Part shown: piece by piece, positions 55,925 to 64,000 of the stretch
Position numbering within the stretch: position 1 is the first letter of the stretch
How the letters are laid out: every line of letters begins with the position of its first letter
Source of the DNA: Nocardioides conyzicola
Lineage (GTDB): Bacteria; Actinomycetota; Actinomycetes; Propionibacteriales; Nocardioidaceae
Reading direction: 5' to 3'
Length of the DNA stretch: 64,000 bases
NCBI RefSeq assembly: GCF_039543825.1
Contig: NZ_BAABKM010000002.1
Coordinates: forward strand, 1-64,000
The notes under the pieces: model-generated
Told to the model about the DNA's origin: nothing
Databases searched by the model: none
What the model saw: only the letters and a program-made list of their open reading frames with translations
Program-made: the position numbers and the translations under genes

Positions 55925-56785
55925 GTGGCCTTCACCGAGATCGCCGACCGGGTCTGGGTCGCACGCTACGAGTGGTTCGACGTCAACGTGACGCTCGTGG
56001 GCGGCGACCGCGGCCTGCTGGTCGTGGACACGCACGCCTCCGACCTGGCCGCCCGCGCGGTCGTCGACGACGTACGCCGCCTGGGTGCGGGCGAGGTCGT
56101 CGGGGTCGTCAACACCCACGAGCACTTCGACCACACGTTCGGCAACGGCGCCTTCCGCGCGGCGTACGGCGAGCTCCCGATCCACGCCCACGAGGTGGCC
56201 GCCGAGCGCACCGTCCCCGCGGGCGAGCGGATCAAGGGCCTCTACGACGCCGACCCGGACGACCCGCACGGCGACGAGGTCCGGGCGACGGTGATCGTGC
56301 CCGCGGACCGCACCTTCTCGTCCGCGGTCTCGCTCGACCTCGGCGACCGCGCCGTCGAGCTGGTCCACCCGGGTCGCGGGCACACCGGCGGCGACCTGGT
56401 CCTGCGGGTGCCCGACGTGGACGTGCTGCTCGCCGGCGACCTGGTCGAGGAGTCGATGGCGCGCAACGGCGTGCCCGGCTTCGGCGACGACTGCTACCCG
56501 CTCGAGTGGCCGCACTCCCTCGACATCGTGCTGAGCCTCAGCACGTCGGCGACCGTGGTGGTGCCGGGGCACGGCGCCCCCGTGGACCGGGAGTTCGTCG
56601 AGGAGCAGCGCAACGCGATCGGCATCGTCGCCCAGACGATCCGGGACCTGGCCGCCCGCGGCGTCCGCGCGGAGGACGCCCTCGAGGCGGTCGGGTGGCC
56701 CTACCCGCGCGAGGAGCTCGCGGCCGCCGTACGCCGTGGGTATGCGCAGCTCTCCCGCAGCGAGAAGCGGTTGCCGCTGGCCTGA
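55925..56785 (+). CDS. Metallo-beta-lactamase fold hydrolase
   Basis: A 286-residue MBL-fold protein. The metal motif is NTHEHFDHTFGN (HxHxDH), with further ligands in HPGRGHTGGD, LLAGDLVEES and PGHGAP. The usual substrates are thioesters, lactones or phosphodiesters; none can be chosen here. It starts at GTG 55925, 30 bp after the DUF2470 gene. A small GC hairpin (GGGGGC/GCCCCC) lies in the gap, so read-through from the iron-controlled promoter is uncertain. Confidence 0.88.
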   Translation: MAFTEIADRVWVARYEWFDVNVTLVGGDRGLLVVDTHASDLAARAVVDDVRRLGAGEVVGVVNTHEHFDHTFGNGAFRAAYGELPIHAHEVAAERTVPAGERIKGLYDADPDDPHGDEVRATVIVPADRTFSSAVSLDLGDRAVELVHPGRGHTGGDLVLRVPDVDVLLAGDLVEESMARNGVPGFGDDCYPLEWPHSLDIVLSLSTSATVVVPGHGAPVDREFVEEQRNAIGIVAQTIRDLAARGVRAEDALEAVGWPYPREELAAAVRRGYAQLSRSEKRLPLA

Positions 56786-56802
56786 GCGGGTACGTGCTCC
56801 CC

Positions 56803-56997
56803 ATGAGCGACGAGCACCCCACCCAGGCCATCGAGGACGAGGACCTCCCCGAGGACCTCCAGCCCACCGACGACAACCCGCTCGCCAAGCCGTTGACCGA
56901 CGAGGACGACGCCCCGTCGCCCGAGGAGCTCGACGTGCTCGGCGGCAAGACGGCCGACGAGACGACGACGGACGGCGAAGCCGACTCCGACGACTGA
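56803..56997 (+). CDS. Small acidic protein, unknown
   Basis: A 64-residue, strongly acidic protein (about one third Asp and Glu, very few basic residues), with no hydrophobic segment and likely disordered. It begins 17 bp after the MBL gene with ATG 56803. No family recognised; the fixed third-position bias and position in a run of same-strand genes support that it is real. Confidence 0.6.
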   Translation: MSDEHPTQAIEDEDLPEDLQPTDDNPLAKPLTDEDDAPSPEELDVLGGKTADETTTDGEADSDD

Positions 56998-57045
56998 CGG
57001 CGCGCCCCCACCGGCTTGTCGGTGGTGCCGCCTAGCGTTGCCGAG

Positions 57046-57894
57046 GTGAGCTCCCACGACCGTTACGGCACCGATGTCCTGGCCACCGACTGGCGCGCCC
57101 CCAAGCGCGGCCGGGCCGTCGAGGCTCCTGCCGAGATCGGTGCCGTCGTCGAGGAGGTCACCACCGACTGGGTCGGTGAGATCGTCGCCGTCGACCGCGA
57201 CCTCCACACGCTGACGCTCGAGGACCGGCGCGGCAAGCGGCGTACGTTCCCCCTCGGTCCGGGCTTCCTGCTCGAGGGCAGGCCCGTCATCCTCGCGGCG
57301 CCCGTGCGCGGCTCGGCCCCGGCGAAGCCGACCCGGACGGCCTCCGGCTCGGTCGCCGTCCACGACGCGAAGGCGCGGGTGGCCCGCGCGAGCCGGATCT
57401 TCGTCGAGGGCCGGCACGACGCCGAGCTCGTCGAGAAGGTGTGGGGCGACGACCTGCGCATCGAGGGCGTGGTCGTGGAGTTCCTCGGCGGTGTCGACGA
57501 CCTGGCCGACCACCTGCGCGACTTCAAGCCGGGGCCGGACCGCAAGGTCGGGGTGCTGGTCGACCACCTGGTGCCGGGCTCGAAGGAGAGCCGCATCGCC
57601 CAGGGGATCGCGACGTCGCCCGTCGGCAAGCACGTGCTGATCGTCGGCCACCCCTTCATCGACATCTGGGCGGCGGTCAAGCCCGAGCGGCTCGGGATCA
57701 GGAAGTGGCCCGACGTGCCGCGCACCATCGAGTGGAAGAAGGGCGTCTGCCAGCAGCTCGGCTGGCCGCACCGCGACCAGGCCGACACCGCCCGCGCCTG
57801 GCAGCACATCCTGAGCCGGGTCTCGTCCTACCAGGACCTCGACCCGGCCCTGCTGGGCCGGGTCGAGGAGCTGATCGACTTCGTCGCGGGCTGA
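57046..57894 (+). CDS. DUF3097 family protein
   Basis: A 282-residue protein matching the actinobacterial DUF3097 family: RYGTDVLATDWRAPKRGR at the N-terminus, a small OB-like region, then the main domain with RIFVEGRHDAELVEKVWGDD, VGVLVDHLVPGSKESRIA and WPDVPRTIEWKKGVC. The IFVEGRHDAEL and VGVLVDHL stretches resemble a TOPRIM-like nucleotidyl fold. Function unknown. GTG 57046 is used. In many actinobacteria it sits near hrcA, as here. Confidence 0.88.
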   Translation: MSSHDRYGTDVLATDWRAPKRGRAVEAPAEIGAVVEEVTTDWVGEIVAVDRDLHTLTLEDRRGKRRTFPLGPGFLLEGRPVILAAPVRGSAPAKPTRTASGSVAVHDAKARVARASRIFVEGRHDAELVEKVWGDDLRIEGVVVEFLGGVDDLADHLRDFKPGPDRKVGVLVDHLVPGSKESRIAQGIATSPVGKHVLIVGHPFIDIWAAVKPERLGIRKWPDVPRTIEWKKGVCQQLGWPHRDQADTARAWQHILSRVSSYQDLDPALLGRVEELIDFVAG

Positions 57895-57944
57895 GTGTCC
57901 AGGCCCCTCCACAGCCGGACGTCGTCGACCAGATCAGGGGCCGG

Positions 57945-58040
57945 TCAGCGGCCCGAGTCGACGCCGCGGGGCTGCACGCGGTCGGCACCTACGCCGGTGC
58001 GGCTGGTGTGGACGGCGGCGGTGGGGTTCGAGACGATCAT
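57945..58040 (-). CDS. Possible small protein of 31 residues
   Basis: A short reading frame beginning MIVSNPTAAVHTSRT, with a perfect GGAGGAG ribosome site six bases before its ATG. It lies alone in the 275-bp gap between DUF3097 and the Crp gene, opposite to both, and has no hydrophobic segment. No downstream gene on its strand could be regulated by it. The rest of the gap has only promoter-like sequence. It may be a real small protein or chance. Confidence 0.3.
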   Translation of the reverse strand: MIVSNPTAAVHTSRTGVGADRVQPRGVDSGR

Positions 58041-58169
58041 GGCGGGCTCCTCCGGTGGTGTGCTGACACCTGAACTCTCGCCCAGCTCGGCGGCATCTTC
58101 CGTCGGCTTCCTGACACAACGTGCGTCGTCCTGCCGACACGCCCCGCAGGTCGCTGGTTGACTGGCCCC

Positions 58170-58826
58170 ATGGACTGGCCGCTGCTCGCCTCGCTGGACG
58201 AGGACGAACGCGGTCGGGTGCTGTCCGCGGCGCGGCGACGTGCCTACGCCCGCGGCGACGTGCTCGTCCGCGAGGGTGAACCGTCCGACAGCCTGCACCT
58301 GGTCGCGTCCGGGCGGCTCGCCGTACGGGTCACGACCCGGGACGGCGACAACGCGACGATCAACCTGCTCGGTCCGGGCGACTACTTCGGGGAGCTGTCG
58401 CTGCTCGAGGGCCAGCCCTCGGCGCGCTCGGCCACCATCGTGGCGCTCGAACCCGCCCAGACGCTGTCGCTCTCGGCGGCGGAGTTCCGCGACCTGCGCA
58501 CGCGGCACCGCGCCGCCGACCACCTGCTGCTGACCTTGATGGCACGCCGCGTCGAGGAGCTGTCGGGGCGACTGCTCGAGGCGATGTACGACGGGCTCGA
58601 CCAGCGTGTGCACCGACGCCTGGGCGAGCTGGCGGAGCTGTACGCCGATGGCCGCGGGCCCACGACGATCCCGCTGACGCAGGAGCACCTCGCCGAGCTG
58701 GTGGGGGGCACCCGGCCGAGCGTCAACCAGATCCTGCGCAGGCTCGAGGACCAGGGGGTGGTCGCGCTCGGTCGGGGGAAGGTCACCGTCCTCGACCGGG
58801 CCCGGCTCGACGCCGAGGCGGGCTGA
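58170..58826 (+). CDS. Crp/Fnr-family transcriptional regulator
   Basis: A 218-residue regulator with an N-terminal cyclic-nucleotide-binding domain (DVLVREGEPSDSLHLVASGR, then FGELSLLEGQPSARSATIVA) and a C-terminal HTH (LTQEHLAELVGGTRPSVNQI, LRRLEDQGVV). The GEL glutamate and RSAT arginine of the phosphate cassette are kept, so it may bind cAMP. ATG 58170 is chosen over an upstream TTG. It is convergent with the cyclase gene, only 2 bp between stop codons. Confidence 0.9.
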   Translation: MDWPLLASLDEDERGRVLSAARRRAYARGDVLVREGEPSDSLHLVASGRLAVRVTTRDGDNATINLLGPGDYFGELSLLEGQPSARSATIVALEPAQTLSLSAAEFRDLRTRHRAADHLLLTLMARRVEELSGRLLEAMYDGLDQRVHRRLGELAELYADGRGPTTIPLTQEHLAELVGGTRPSVNQILRRLEDQGVVALGRGKVTVLDRARLDAEAG

Positions 58827-58828
58827 GC

Positions 58829-61800
58829 TCACACAGCGGCGCCCGCGAGGGCGGCGTCGAGCTCGTCTCTCCAACGGGTCGCGCCCAGCCCGTCGAACAT
58901 CGACCGCGCCTGCGCCGCCAGCTCGGCCGCCTCGTCGGTCCGGCCGGCATGCTGCAGCAGGACGGCGAGGTCGGCCCGGAACTGCGCCAACGTGGGCTCG
59001 GAGCTCCACTGGGTCGCCCACTGCATCCCCTCGCGCAGCCGGGCCTCAGCGGTGCCGAGGTCGCCGGCAGCCGCTGCCTGCAGCCCGGAGATGCGGCAGT
59101 GGACGGCTCGGACGCCGGCCGGGAGGCTGCCGTCCCCGTGACCGTCGACGATGGCGAGCAGGCCCGCCAGCGCGTCGTGGTCCTGGTCCGCCCAGGCCGC
59201 ATCGGTCGCCACCTGCCAGATGACGGTGAAGTCGTCGTACAGCTCCGTGACGGCGTACGACGTCTCGGCGGCGCGCAGCGCCCAGGCGCCCGCCGGTGCG
59301 TCCGTGGCCAGTGCGTCGAGCGCCCGCAGCACCTCGACGAAGCAGCGGAGGGACAGATCCTCGCCGGCGTACTCGTCGTCCTCCATCTCGGGCTGCAACC
59401 GCCATGCGGTCCCCCGCGCCGAGGCGATGCGCGCCCGGACGAGGTCGGCGACCGGCTCGTCGGAGCTGGCGTCCGCCGACTCCAGTGCTCCGCCCCAGTC
59501 GCCCACGACCAGCTGGGCCAGGGCGAGGTTGGAGGCGGCGCCGGACAGCGCGGTGAACGACCCGGACTGGCGGCCCATGGCCACGGCCTCGATGCCGAAC
59601 TCACGCGCCCGGGCCGCGTCGTCGGGCACCCAGGAGACGTTGAGGTTGACCAGCACCCGGGTCAGGGTGGGCAGCAGGTGGTGCCGACGGGCCAGCTCGG
59701 CGGCCGCCTCGAAGATCACCCGGCCGAGCCCGCGCGACCCGGTGACCATGTAGTGCAGGGCGAGGGCGACGTACGCGTCGGCCAGGAGTCGCTCGTCGCC
59801 CAGCCGCTCCGCCAGCCGCACCTGGTCACCGGCCACATCGCCGAACCCGCTGCTGGTGCGGAGCTTGATCTGCACGATCGCCTGCGCCAGCGCGATCCGC
59901 ACGCCCACGGCGTCCTCTCGGTCGCGCAGCCGGGCGTAGCGCTCCTGCGCCATCGCCAGTGGCACCTCGATGTCCATCCGGCCGATCGACATCGCGTGCG
60001 CGAGCACGCTGACCGCGTCGGCGGCCCGGAGCTCGTCGCCGGCGGCGTCGAAGGCGTCCCGGGCCGACTCGGCCGGTGCGATCGCAGCGCCCGGGTCCTC
60101 GGTCTCCCTGAGCGCCCGGGCGAGCTCGAGCTCGAGGGCGGCCCGCTGGAGCGGGTCGGTCGCCCGACCGAGAGCCGCGCCGAGATGGCCGGCCGCCTCC
60201 CCCGGCGCGCCGAGCGCCCGTGCCCGCACCGCCGACAGGCGCAGCAGCTCGATCGCGCGCTCGGTCAGCGCCGGGACGTCGGCGTCCTCCGGGACCGCGT
60301 CGATGGCCTCGAGATGGTGCTGGGCAGCGATGGCGACCGCTTCGTCGGCGGTGTCGCCCGCCTCGGCGAGCTGCGCCACCACCGCCAGGTGGCCCGCCTT
60401 CCGGTCGCGCCGGGACAGGGTGCCGTAGGCCACCTGTCGGACCACGACCTGCACGAACTCGTAGAGACCGACCTCGCTGCTCAACCGTCCGGTCTCCTGC
60501 CGCAGCAGCTGGAGCCGCACCAGCGAGGCGAGGACCTGGTCGAGGTCGACGACGTCGGGGCAGAGCGCCGCGACCAGGTCGCGCGAGAACGGCCGGCCGA
60601 CGATGCTGGCCCGGTCGACGACGCGGCGTTGGTGCGGCGAGAGCTGGTCGAGCCGGGCGGCGACCAGGGCCTGCAGCGATGCCGGCGCGCCCAACCGGTC
60701 GAGGTCGAGCGGGCCGTCGCCGGCCAGCACGTACTGCCCGCCCCGAGGGACGACGAGGTCACGGTCGATGAGGGAGCGGACGGTCTCGACCGCGAAGAGC
60801 GGGACTCCTTCGGACCGCTCGACCAGGGCGTCGCGGACGTCGTGGTCGAGGCCCGCGACCAGGCCGTCGAGGAGCTGCCCCATCTCCCGGTCACCGAGGG
60901 TGTCGACGTGCACGACGGTCGAGCGCCGGTTGGTGGCGAGTCCGGGGTTGGCGTCCAGGAGCTCCGGGCGGGTCAGCAGCATCACGAAGCACGGGAAGGT
61001 CGCGACGGCGAGCAGGTGCTCCACGAAGCTGATCAGGCCGTCGTCGGCGTGCTGGGCGTCGTCGATCAGCAGTGCGACGGGCACCCCGTCGCTGACCCGC
61101 TCGAGGAAGGTCGACCACGCGGAGAAGAGGTCCTCGCGCTGGAACGACCCGACGGTGCCGATCCCGAGCAGCGCGGCGAGTCGTGGCTCGAGCCAAGCGC
61201 GCTCGTCCGCATCGTCGACCAGGAGCGCGAGGCCACCTGCGAGGAGCTGCGACGGGTCGTCGTCGCCGGCACCGTCCGCGACGACCTGGAGACGGGCCCG
61301 GATCGCCTCGGCGAGCGCGTAGAACGCCACCCCCTCGCCGTACGACAGGCACCGCCCGGTGTGCCAGCGGACCTCGCCGCTGAGTCCGTCGACGTACTTC
61401 TCGAACTCCCACGCCAGCCGTGACTTGCCGACGCCGGCCTCGCCGTCGACGACGAGCAGGGCGGGCCGTTCGGTCTCCTCGACGCGGTGGAAGAGCTCCT
61501 TGACGAGCCGGATCTCGCGATCGCGTCCGACCAGCGGCCCCTCGAGTCCGTCGGCACGCTGGGCGCCGCCGACGGCCGCGACGACCGCTCGCACCGCCCA
61601 CAGCGGCACCGGCTCGGCCTTGCCCTTCATCGCGTGGCTGCCGACGTCGACGTAGGTGATCGCGGACGACGTCAGGAGGCGCGTGGTCTCGTCGACCCAC
61701 ACCTGCCCGGGCGTCGCGGCGGACTGGACCCGCGACGCCGTGTTGACCGCGTCGCCGGCGACCATGCCCTGCTGCTCGGCGCCGACCGTCACCGCGACCT

Positions 61801-62311
61801 CTCCGGTGACGATGCCGACCCGCATGGCGAGGTCGGGCACGTCGACGTCGGAGCCCATCGCGGCAATCGTGTTGACCAGCTCGAGGCCGGCGCGGACCGC
61901 TCGCTCGGCGTCGTCCTCGTGGGCCGTCGGGACACCCCAGACGGCCATCACGGCGTCGCCGATGAACTTCTCGACGGTGCCGCCGTAGCGGGCGACGATC
62001 GCGCGGCACTCGTCGAAGTAGCGCGACAGCAGCTCTCGCACCTGCTCCTGGTCACGGGTCTCCGACAGGGCGGTGAAGCCGACGAGGTCGCCGAACAGGA
62101 CGCTGGTGATCCGCCGCGACGCCACCGGTTGGACGACGCTCGAGGAGGAGGCGGCCTGGTCCGCGCCGCAGGAGCTGCAGAAGCGGGCACCGGGGACCAC
62201 CTCGGCCCGGCAGCTGCGACAGGACAGGGCCGCGAGGGCGGCACCGCAGGAGAAGCAGAAGCGCGCGCCGTCCGGCTGCCCGCCGCTGCCGCAGCTCGCG
62301 CAGGTCGACAT
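58829..62311 (-). CDS. Class III adenylate/guanylate cyclase with AAA ATPase and TPR domains
   Basis: A 1160-residue multidomain protein. Two N-terminal zinc ribbons (Cys4, 7, 19, 22 and Cys31, 34, 45, 48) precede the cyclase domain: VLFGDLVGFTALSE with metal Asp75, and VEKFIGDAVMAVWG with Lys115 and Asp119. A STAND/AAA ATPase follows with P-loop GEAGVGKS near residue 290, then a long alpha-helical TPR-like region to the end. All the residues for nucleotide cyclisation seen in this part are intact. ATG 62311 has GGGAG seven bases upstream. Its neighbours on both sides bind cyclic nucleotides. Whether it makes cAMP or cGMP is inferred from the lysine only. Confidence 0.9.
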   Translation of the reverse strand: MSTCASCGSGGQPDGARFCFSCGAALAALSCRSCRAEVVPGARFCSSCGADQAASSSSVVQPVASRRITSVLFGDLVGFTALSETRDQEQVRELLSRYFDECRAIVARYGGTVEKFIGDAVMAVWGVPTAHEDDAERAVRAGLELVNTIAAMGSDVDVPDLAMRVGIVTGEVAVTVGAEQQGMVAGDAVNTASRVQSAATPGQVWVDETTRLLTSSAITYVDVGSHAMKGKAEPVPLWAVRAVVAAVGGAQRADGLEGPLVGRDREIRLVKELFHRVEETERPALLVVDGEAGVGKSRLAWEFEKYVDGLSGEVRWHTGRCLSYGEGVAFYALAEAIRARLQVVADGAGDDDPSQLLAGGLALLVDDADERAWLEPRLAALLGIGTVGSFQREDLFSAWSTFLERVSDGVPVALLIDDAQHADDGLISFVEHLLAVATFPCFVMLLTRPELLDANPGLATNRRSTVVHVDTLGDREMGQLLDGLVAGLDHDVRDALVERSEGVPLFAVETVRSLIDRDLVVPRGGQYVLAGDGPLDLDRLGAPASLQALVAARLDQLSPHQRRVVDRASIVGRPFSRDLVAALCPDVVDLDQVLASLVRLQLLRQETGRLSSEVGLYEFVQVVVRQVAYGTLSRRDRKAGHLAVVAQLAEAGDTADEAVAIAAQHHLEAIDAVPEDADVPALTERAIELLRLSAVRARALGAPGEAAGHLGAALGRATDPLQRAALELELARALRETEDPGAAIAPAESARDAFDAAGDELRAADAVSVLAHAMSIGRMDIEVPLAMAQERYARLRDREDAVGVRIALAQAIVQIKLRTSSGFGDVAGDQVRLAERLGDERLLADAYVALALHYMVTGSRGLGRVIFEAAAELARRHHLLPTLTRVLVNLNVSWVPDDAARAREFGIEAVAMGRQSGSFTALSGAASNLALAQLVVGDWGGALESADASSDEPVADLVRARIASARGTAWRLQPEMEDDEYAGEDLSLRCFVEVLRALDALATDAPAGAWALRAAETSYAVTELYDDFTVIWQVATDAAWADQDHDALAGLLAIVDGHGDGSLPAGVRAVHCRISGLQAAAAGDLGTAEARLREGMQWATQWSSEPTLAQFRADLAVLLQHAGRTDEAAELAAQARSMFDGLGATRWRDELDAALAGAAV

Positions 62312-62403
62312 CACGCACTCCCGATCGCCGTCGTTGTCCCCGGAGAAGGATGACGCATCCGGGCGCCCGGGCGGGCTCGATCCACGCATCTGCTCCCCCG
62401 ACG

Positions 62404-64000
62404 TCAGACGGCGAGACGCCGGGCGACGACGTCCTCGGCGATCCGAGCCGAGTCGTGGACACCGCTCACTGCGGCCAGGAAGTCCGCGCGGCTCAGGGCC
62501 AGCACGACCGTGTCGGCCGTCGCGGTCACCGACGCGGTGCGGGGTACGTCGCGCAGCAGGCCGATCTCGCCGAAGTAGTCGCCGGTGCGCTCGGTGCGCA
62601 GGACCCGCCCCGCCTGCGTCACCTCGACCATGCCGAGGGCGATGACGTAGAAGCGGTCGGCACCCTCGCCCTCCCGGAGGATGACGTCCCCGGCGGCGTA
62701 CCGGACCGGCACCAGTCCGTGGGCCAGGGCCTCGACGGTCGGGGCCGCGAGCGGCGCGAAGAGGTCGAGCGAGCGCAGCAGGTCCACGTGCTCGGGCTCG
62801 GTCAGCCGCTCGTCGAGGCGACGCACCCGGGCGAGCAGGGCCAGCACCAGGAGGGTCACGGATCCGCCGACCACCGCCATCGCGGGTCGGGCACCGACGA
62901 GGTGGATCAGCAGCGGTGCCAGCAGCGAGCCGACCGCCATCGAGGCGATCAGCGAGCTCTCCACCGCCGAGAACACGCGGGAGAGGATGCGCTCGGGCGC
63001 GAGCCGCTGCGGGATGGTGTCGAGGCCCAGGTTGACCCACGGGTCGGCCAGCCCGATCACCGAGAGCGCGGCCAGGGCCGTCACCGGTGAGGGGAAGAGC
63101 GCCATCGCGATCAGCGGGAGCGACCAGCCCAGCACGCCGTACGCCATGTCCTGGGCGAGCCGCCCTCGTCCGACCCGTGACAGGACGACCAGGCCGCCGA
63201 CGACCGTGCCGATGCCCATCACCGAGTTGAGGTAGCCCACGCCGGCGGCCCCGCTGTGGAGCTGGTCGACGGCGACGATCACCAGGAACACCGTCAGGGC
63301 TCCCCACACCAGGCCCTGGGCGGACGCGAGCGTGGCGACCGCACCGAGGTCGCGGTCGCGCCGGAGCTCGACGAACCCGGCCGTGACGTCGCGGGCGAAG
63401 CCGGTGCGCTCGGCCTCGTCCTCCGGCGCGGGCTCGGTCGTGGCGGCGGGCGGGACCCTGACGGCGGCGACCAGCGCGAGGGACCAGACGAACGTGGCGG
63501 CGTTGAGCCAGAGCACGAGCTCGACGTCGACGGCTCCCACGAGGAGCGCTCCGAGCGCCGGTCCCGCGAACATCGCGACGGTCTCGAGGTTGGAGGACAC
63601 GGCGTTCGCCGCGGTCAGCTCCGCGGGCTCGGAGACGAGGCGCGGCATCAAACCCGCCTGGGCGGACCGGAACGACGCCCCGACGCCGACGGCGGTCAAC
63701 GTCAGCGCGTAGACCACCAGGTCCGGTCCACCGACCCCGATGGTCAGGGCGGCCGCCCCGACGAGCACGGCGCGGGCCGCGTCGTTGGCCATCATGAAGC
63801 GCTTCCGGCCGACGCGGTCGGCGAGGGTCGCGCCGACCGGTCCGGCGACGGCACCCACGACGAACCGCAGCGCCAGGTAGACGCCGACCGCCGTCGCGCC
63901 GCCGGCGGAGTAGGCCCAGACGATCAGGGCCGTCGAGTACGCCCAGTCCCCCAGGGTCGAGCCGAAGAAGGCGAGCTGGACCCGCCGCAACGCCGGGTTC
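62404..64000 (-). CDS. MFS transporter fused to a cyclic-nucleotide-binding domain (5' partial)
   Basis: At least 532 residues, open through the right edge of the window, so the N-terminus is missing. About 10-12 membrane helices of the MFS type are seen (ADRVGRKRFMMAND is the loop-2/3 signature), followed after about residue 400 by a cyclic-nucleotide-binding domain: YAAGDVILREGEGADRFYVI and FGEIGLLRDVPRTASVTA, keeping the GEI glutamate and RTA arginine. Transport would be gated or tuned by cAMP. The gene is 92 bp upstream of the cyclase gene on the same strand, and may be cotranscribed with it. Substrate unknown. Confidence 0.85.
   Translation of the reverse strand, partial: NPALRRVQLAFFGSTLGDWAYSTALIVWAYSAGGATAVGVYLALRFVVGAVAGPVGATLADRVGRKRFMMANDAARAVLVGAAALTIGVGGPDLVVYALTLTAVGVGASFRSAQAGLMPRLVSEPAELTAANAVSSNLETVAMFAGPALGALLVGAVDVELVLWLNAATFVWSLALVAAVRVPPAATTEPAPEDEAERTGFARDVTAGFVELRRDRDLGAVATLASAQGLVWGALTVFLVIVAVDQLHSGAAGVGYLNSVMGIGTVVGGLVVLSRVGRGRLAQDMAYGVLGWSLPLIAMALFPSPVTALAALSVIGLADPWVNLGLDTIPQRLAPERILSRVFSAVESSLIASMAVGSLLAPLLIHLVGARPAMAVVGGSVTLLVLALLARVRRLDERLTEPEHVDLLRSLDLFAPLAAPTVEALAHGLVPVRYAAGDVILREGEGADRFYVIALGMVEVTQAGRVLRTERTGDYFGEIGLLRDVPRTASVTATADTVVLALSRADFLAAVSGVHDSARIAEDVVARRLAV

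Noticed and set aside
58829..63307. Single reading frame of about 1490 codons on the minus strand
   Set aside because: Only the part from 62311 has similarity; the upstream part is the out-of-frame copy of the MFS gene and contains arginine-rich shadow sequence.

Overview
The window is a high-GC actinobacterial chromosome segment, most like Nocardioides or a close relative. Support for this: an actinobacterial-type 16S rRNA start with its conserved leader, frequent GTG and TTG starts with short 4-bp gene overlaps, a DUF222/13E12-type HNH gene, genes for 10-methyl (tuberculostearic-type) fatty acids, and a core gene order (hrcA-dnaJ-rsmE ... phoH-ybeY-corC-cdd-like ... era ... recO-uppS ... 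zur-glyS ... dgt ... dnaG) that also runs through mycobacterial genomes. Genus assignment is inference; no database search was possible.

Layout. 1-600: the 5' end of a 16S rRNA gene (minus strand), its leader and two tandem promoters. 601-6614: tyrS, then a Ser/Thr protein kinase and a large orphan hybrid histidine kinase. 6651-14251: small membrane proteins, an aldo/keto reductase, two tRNA genes (CAU and Asn-GTT), DUF72 and PIG-L family proteins, dnaG, a D-2-hydroxyacid dehydrogenase and a winged-helix regulator. 14256-21765: an S41-like protease behind a palindromic operator, dgt, an M15-like cell-wall protein, dusB, a lipoprotein, glyS, a monooxygenase-fold protein and a LuxR-type regulator. 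21836-24954: a zinc regulon (znuA-znuC-znuB-zur) behind two Zur boxes. 24951-33071: a membrane histidine kinase, uppS, recO, an alpha/beta hydrolase, a MASE1-type histidine kinase and leuA, which has a leader peptide and a fold-back attenuator.

33252-38142: a small membrane protein, a DUF222-HNH gene, a roughly 0.55-kb array of about 153-bp repeats, a flavodoxin-like protein and two septum-formation-family lipoproteins. 38142-42484: one apparent operon of tmsA/bfaA-like and tmsB/bfaB-like genes, a siderophore-interacting flavoreductase, era and a SnoaL-like protein. 42662-47666: the corC-ybeY-phoH block with a copper monooxygenase-like lipoprotein and a HIT protein. 47729-50978: an ECF sigma factor with two paralogous GerMN-type proteins and an AlkZ-like protein, ending in a 90-bp nested palindrome. 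51082-54974: a MarR/VOC divergent pair with twin operators, then rsmE, dnaJ and hrcA with a CIRCE element. 55103-57894: an iron-box-controlled DUF2470 protein, a metallo-beta-lactamase-fold hydrolase, a small acidic protein and DUF3097.

58170-64000: a cAMP-themed island with a Crp/Fnr regulator, a 1160-residue class III cyclase/ATPase/TPR protein and an MFS transporter fused to a cyclic-nucleotide-binding domain, which runs off the window.

The most interesting observations are the leuL-leuA attenuator, in which the leuA ribosome-binding site copies the leader-peptide arm of the hairpin; the cAMP island; the nested palindrome at 50984-51077; the Zur boxes placed on the promoter of an apparently leaderless znuA; and a PHM-like copper lipoprotein inside a core RNA-metabolism cluster. 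No CRISPR array, prophage, transposase or integrase was seen.
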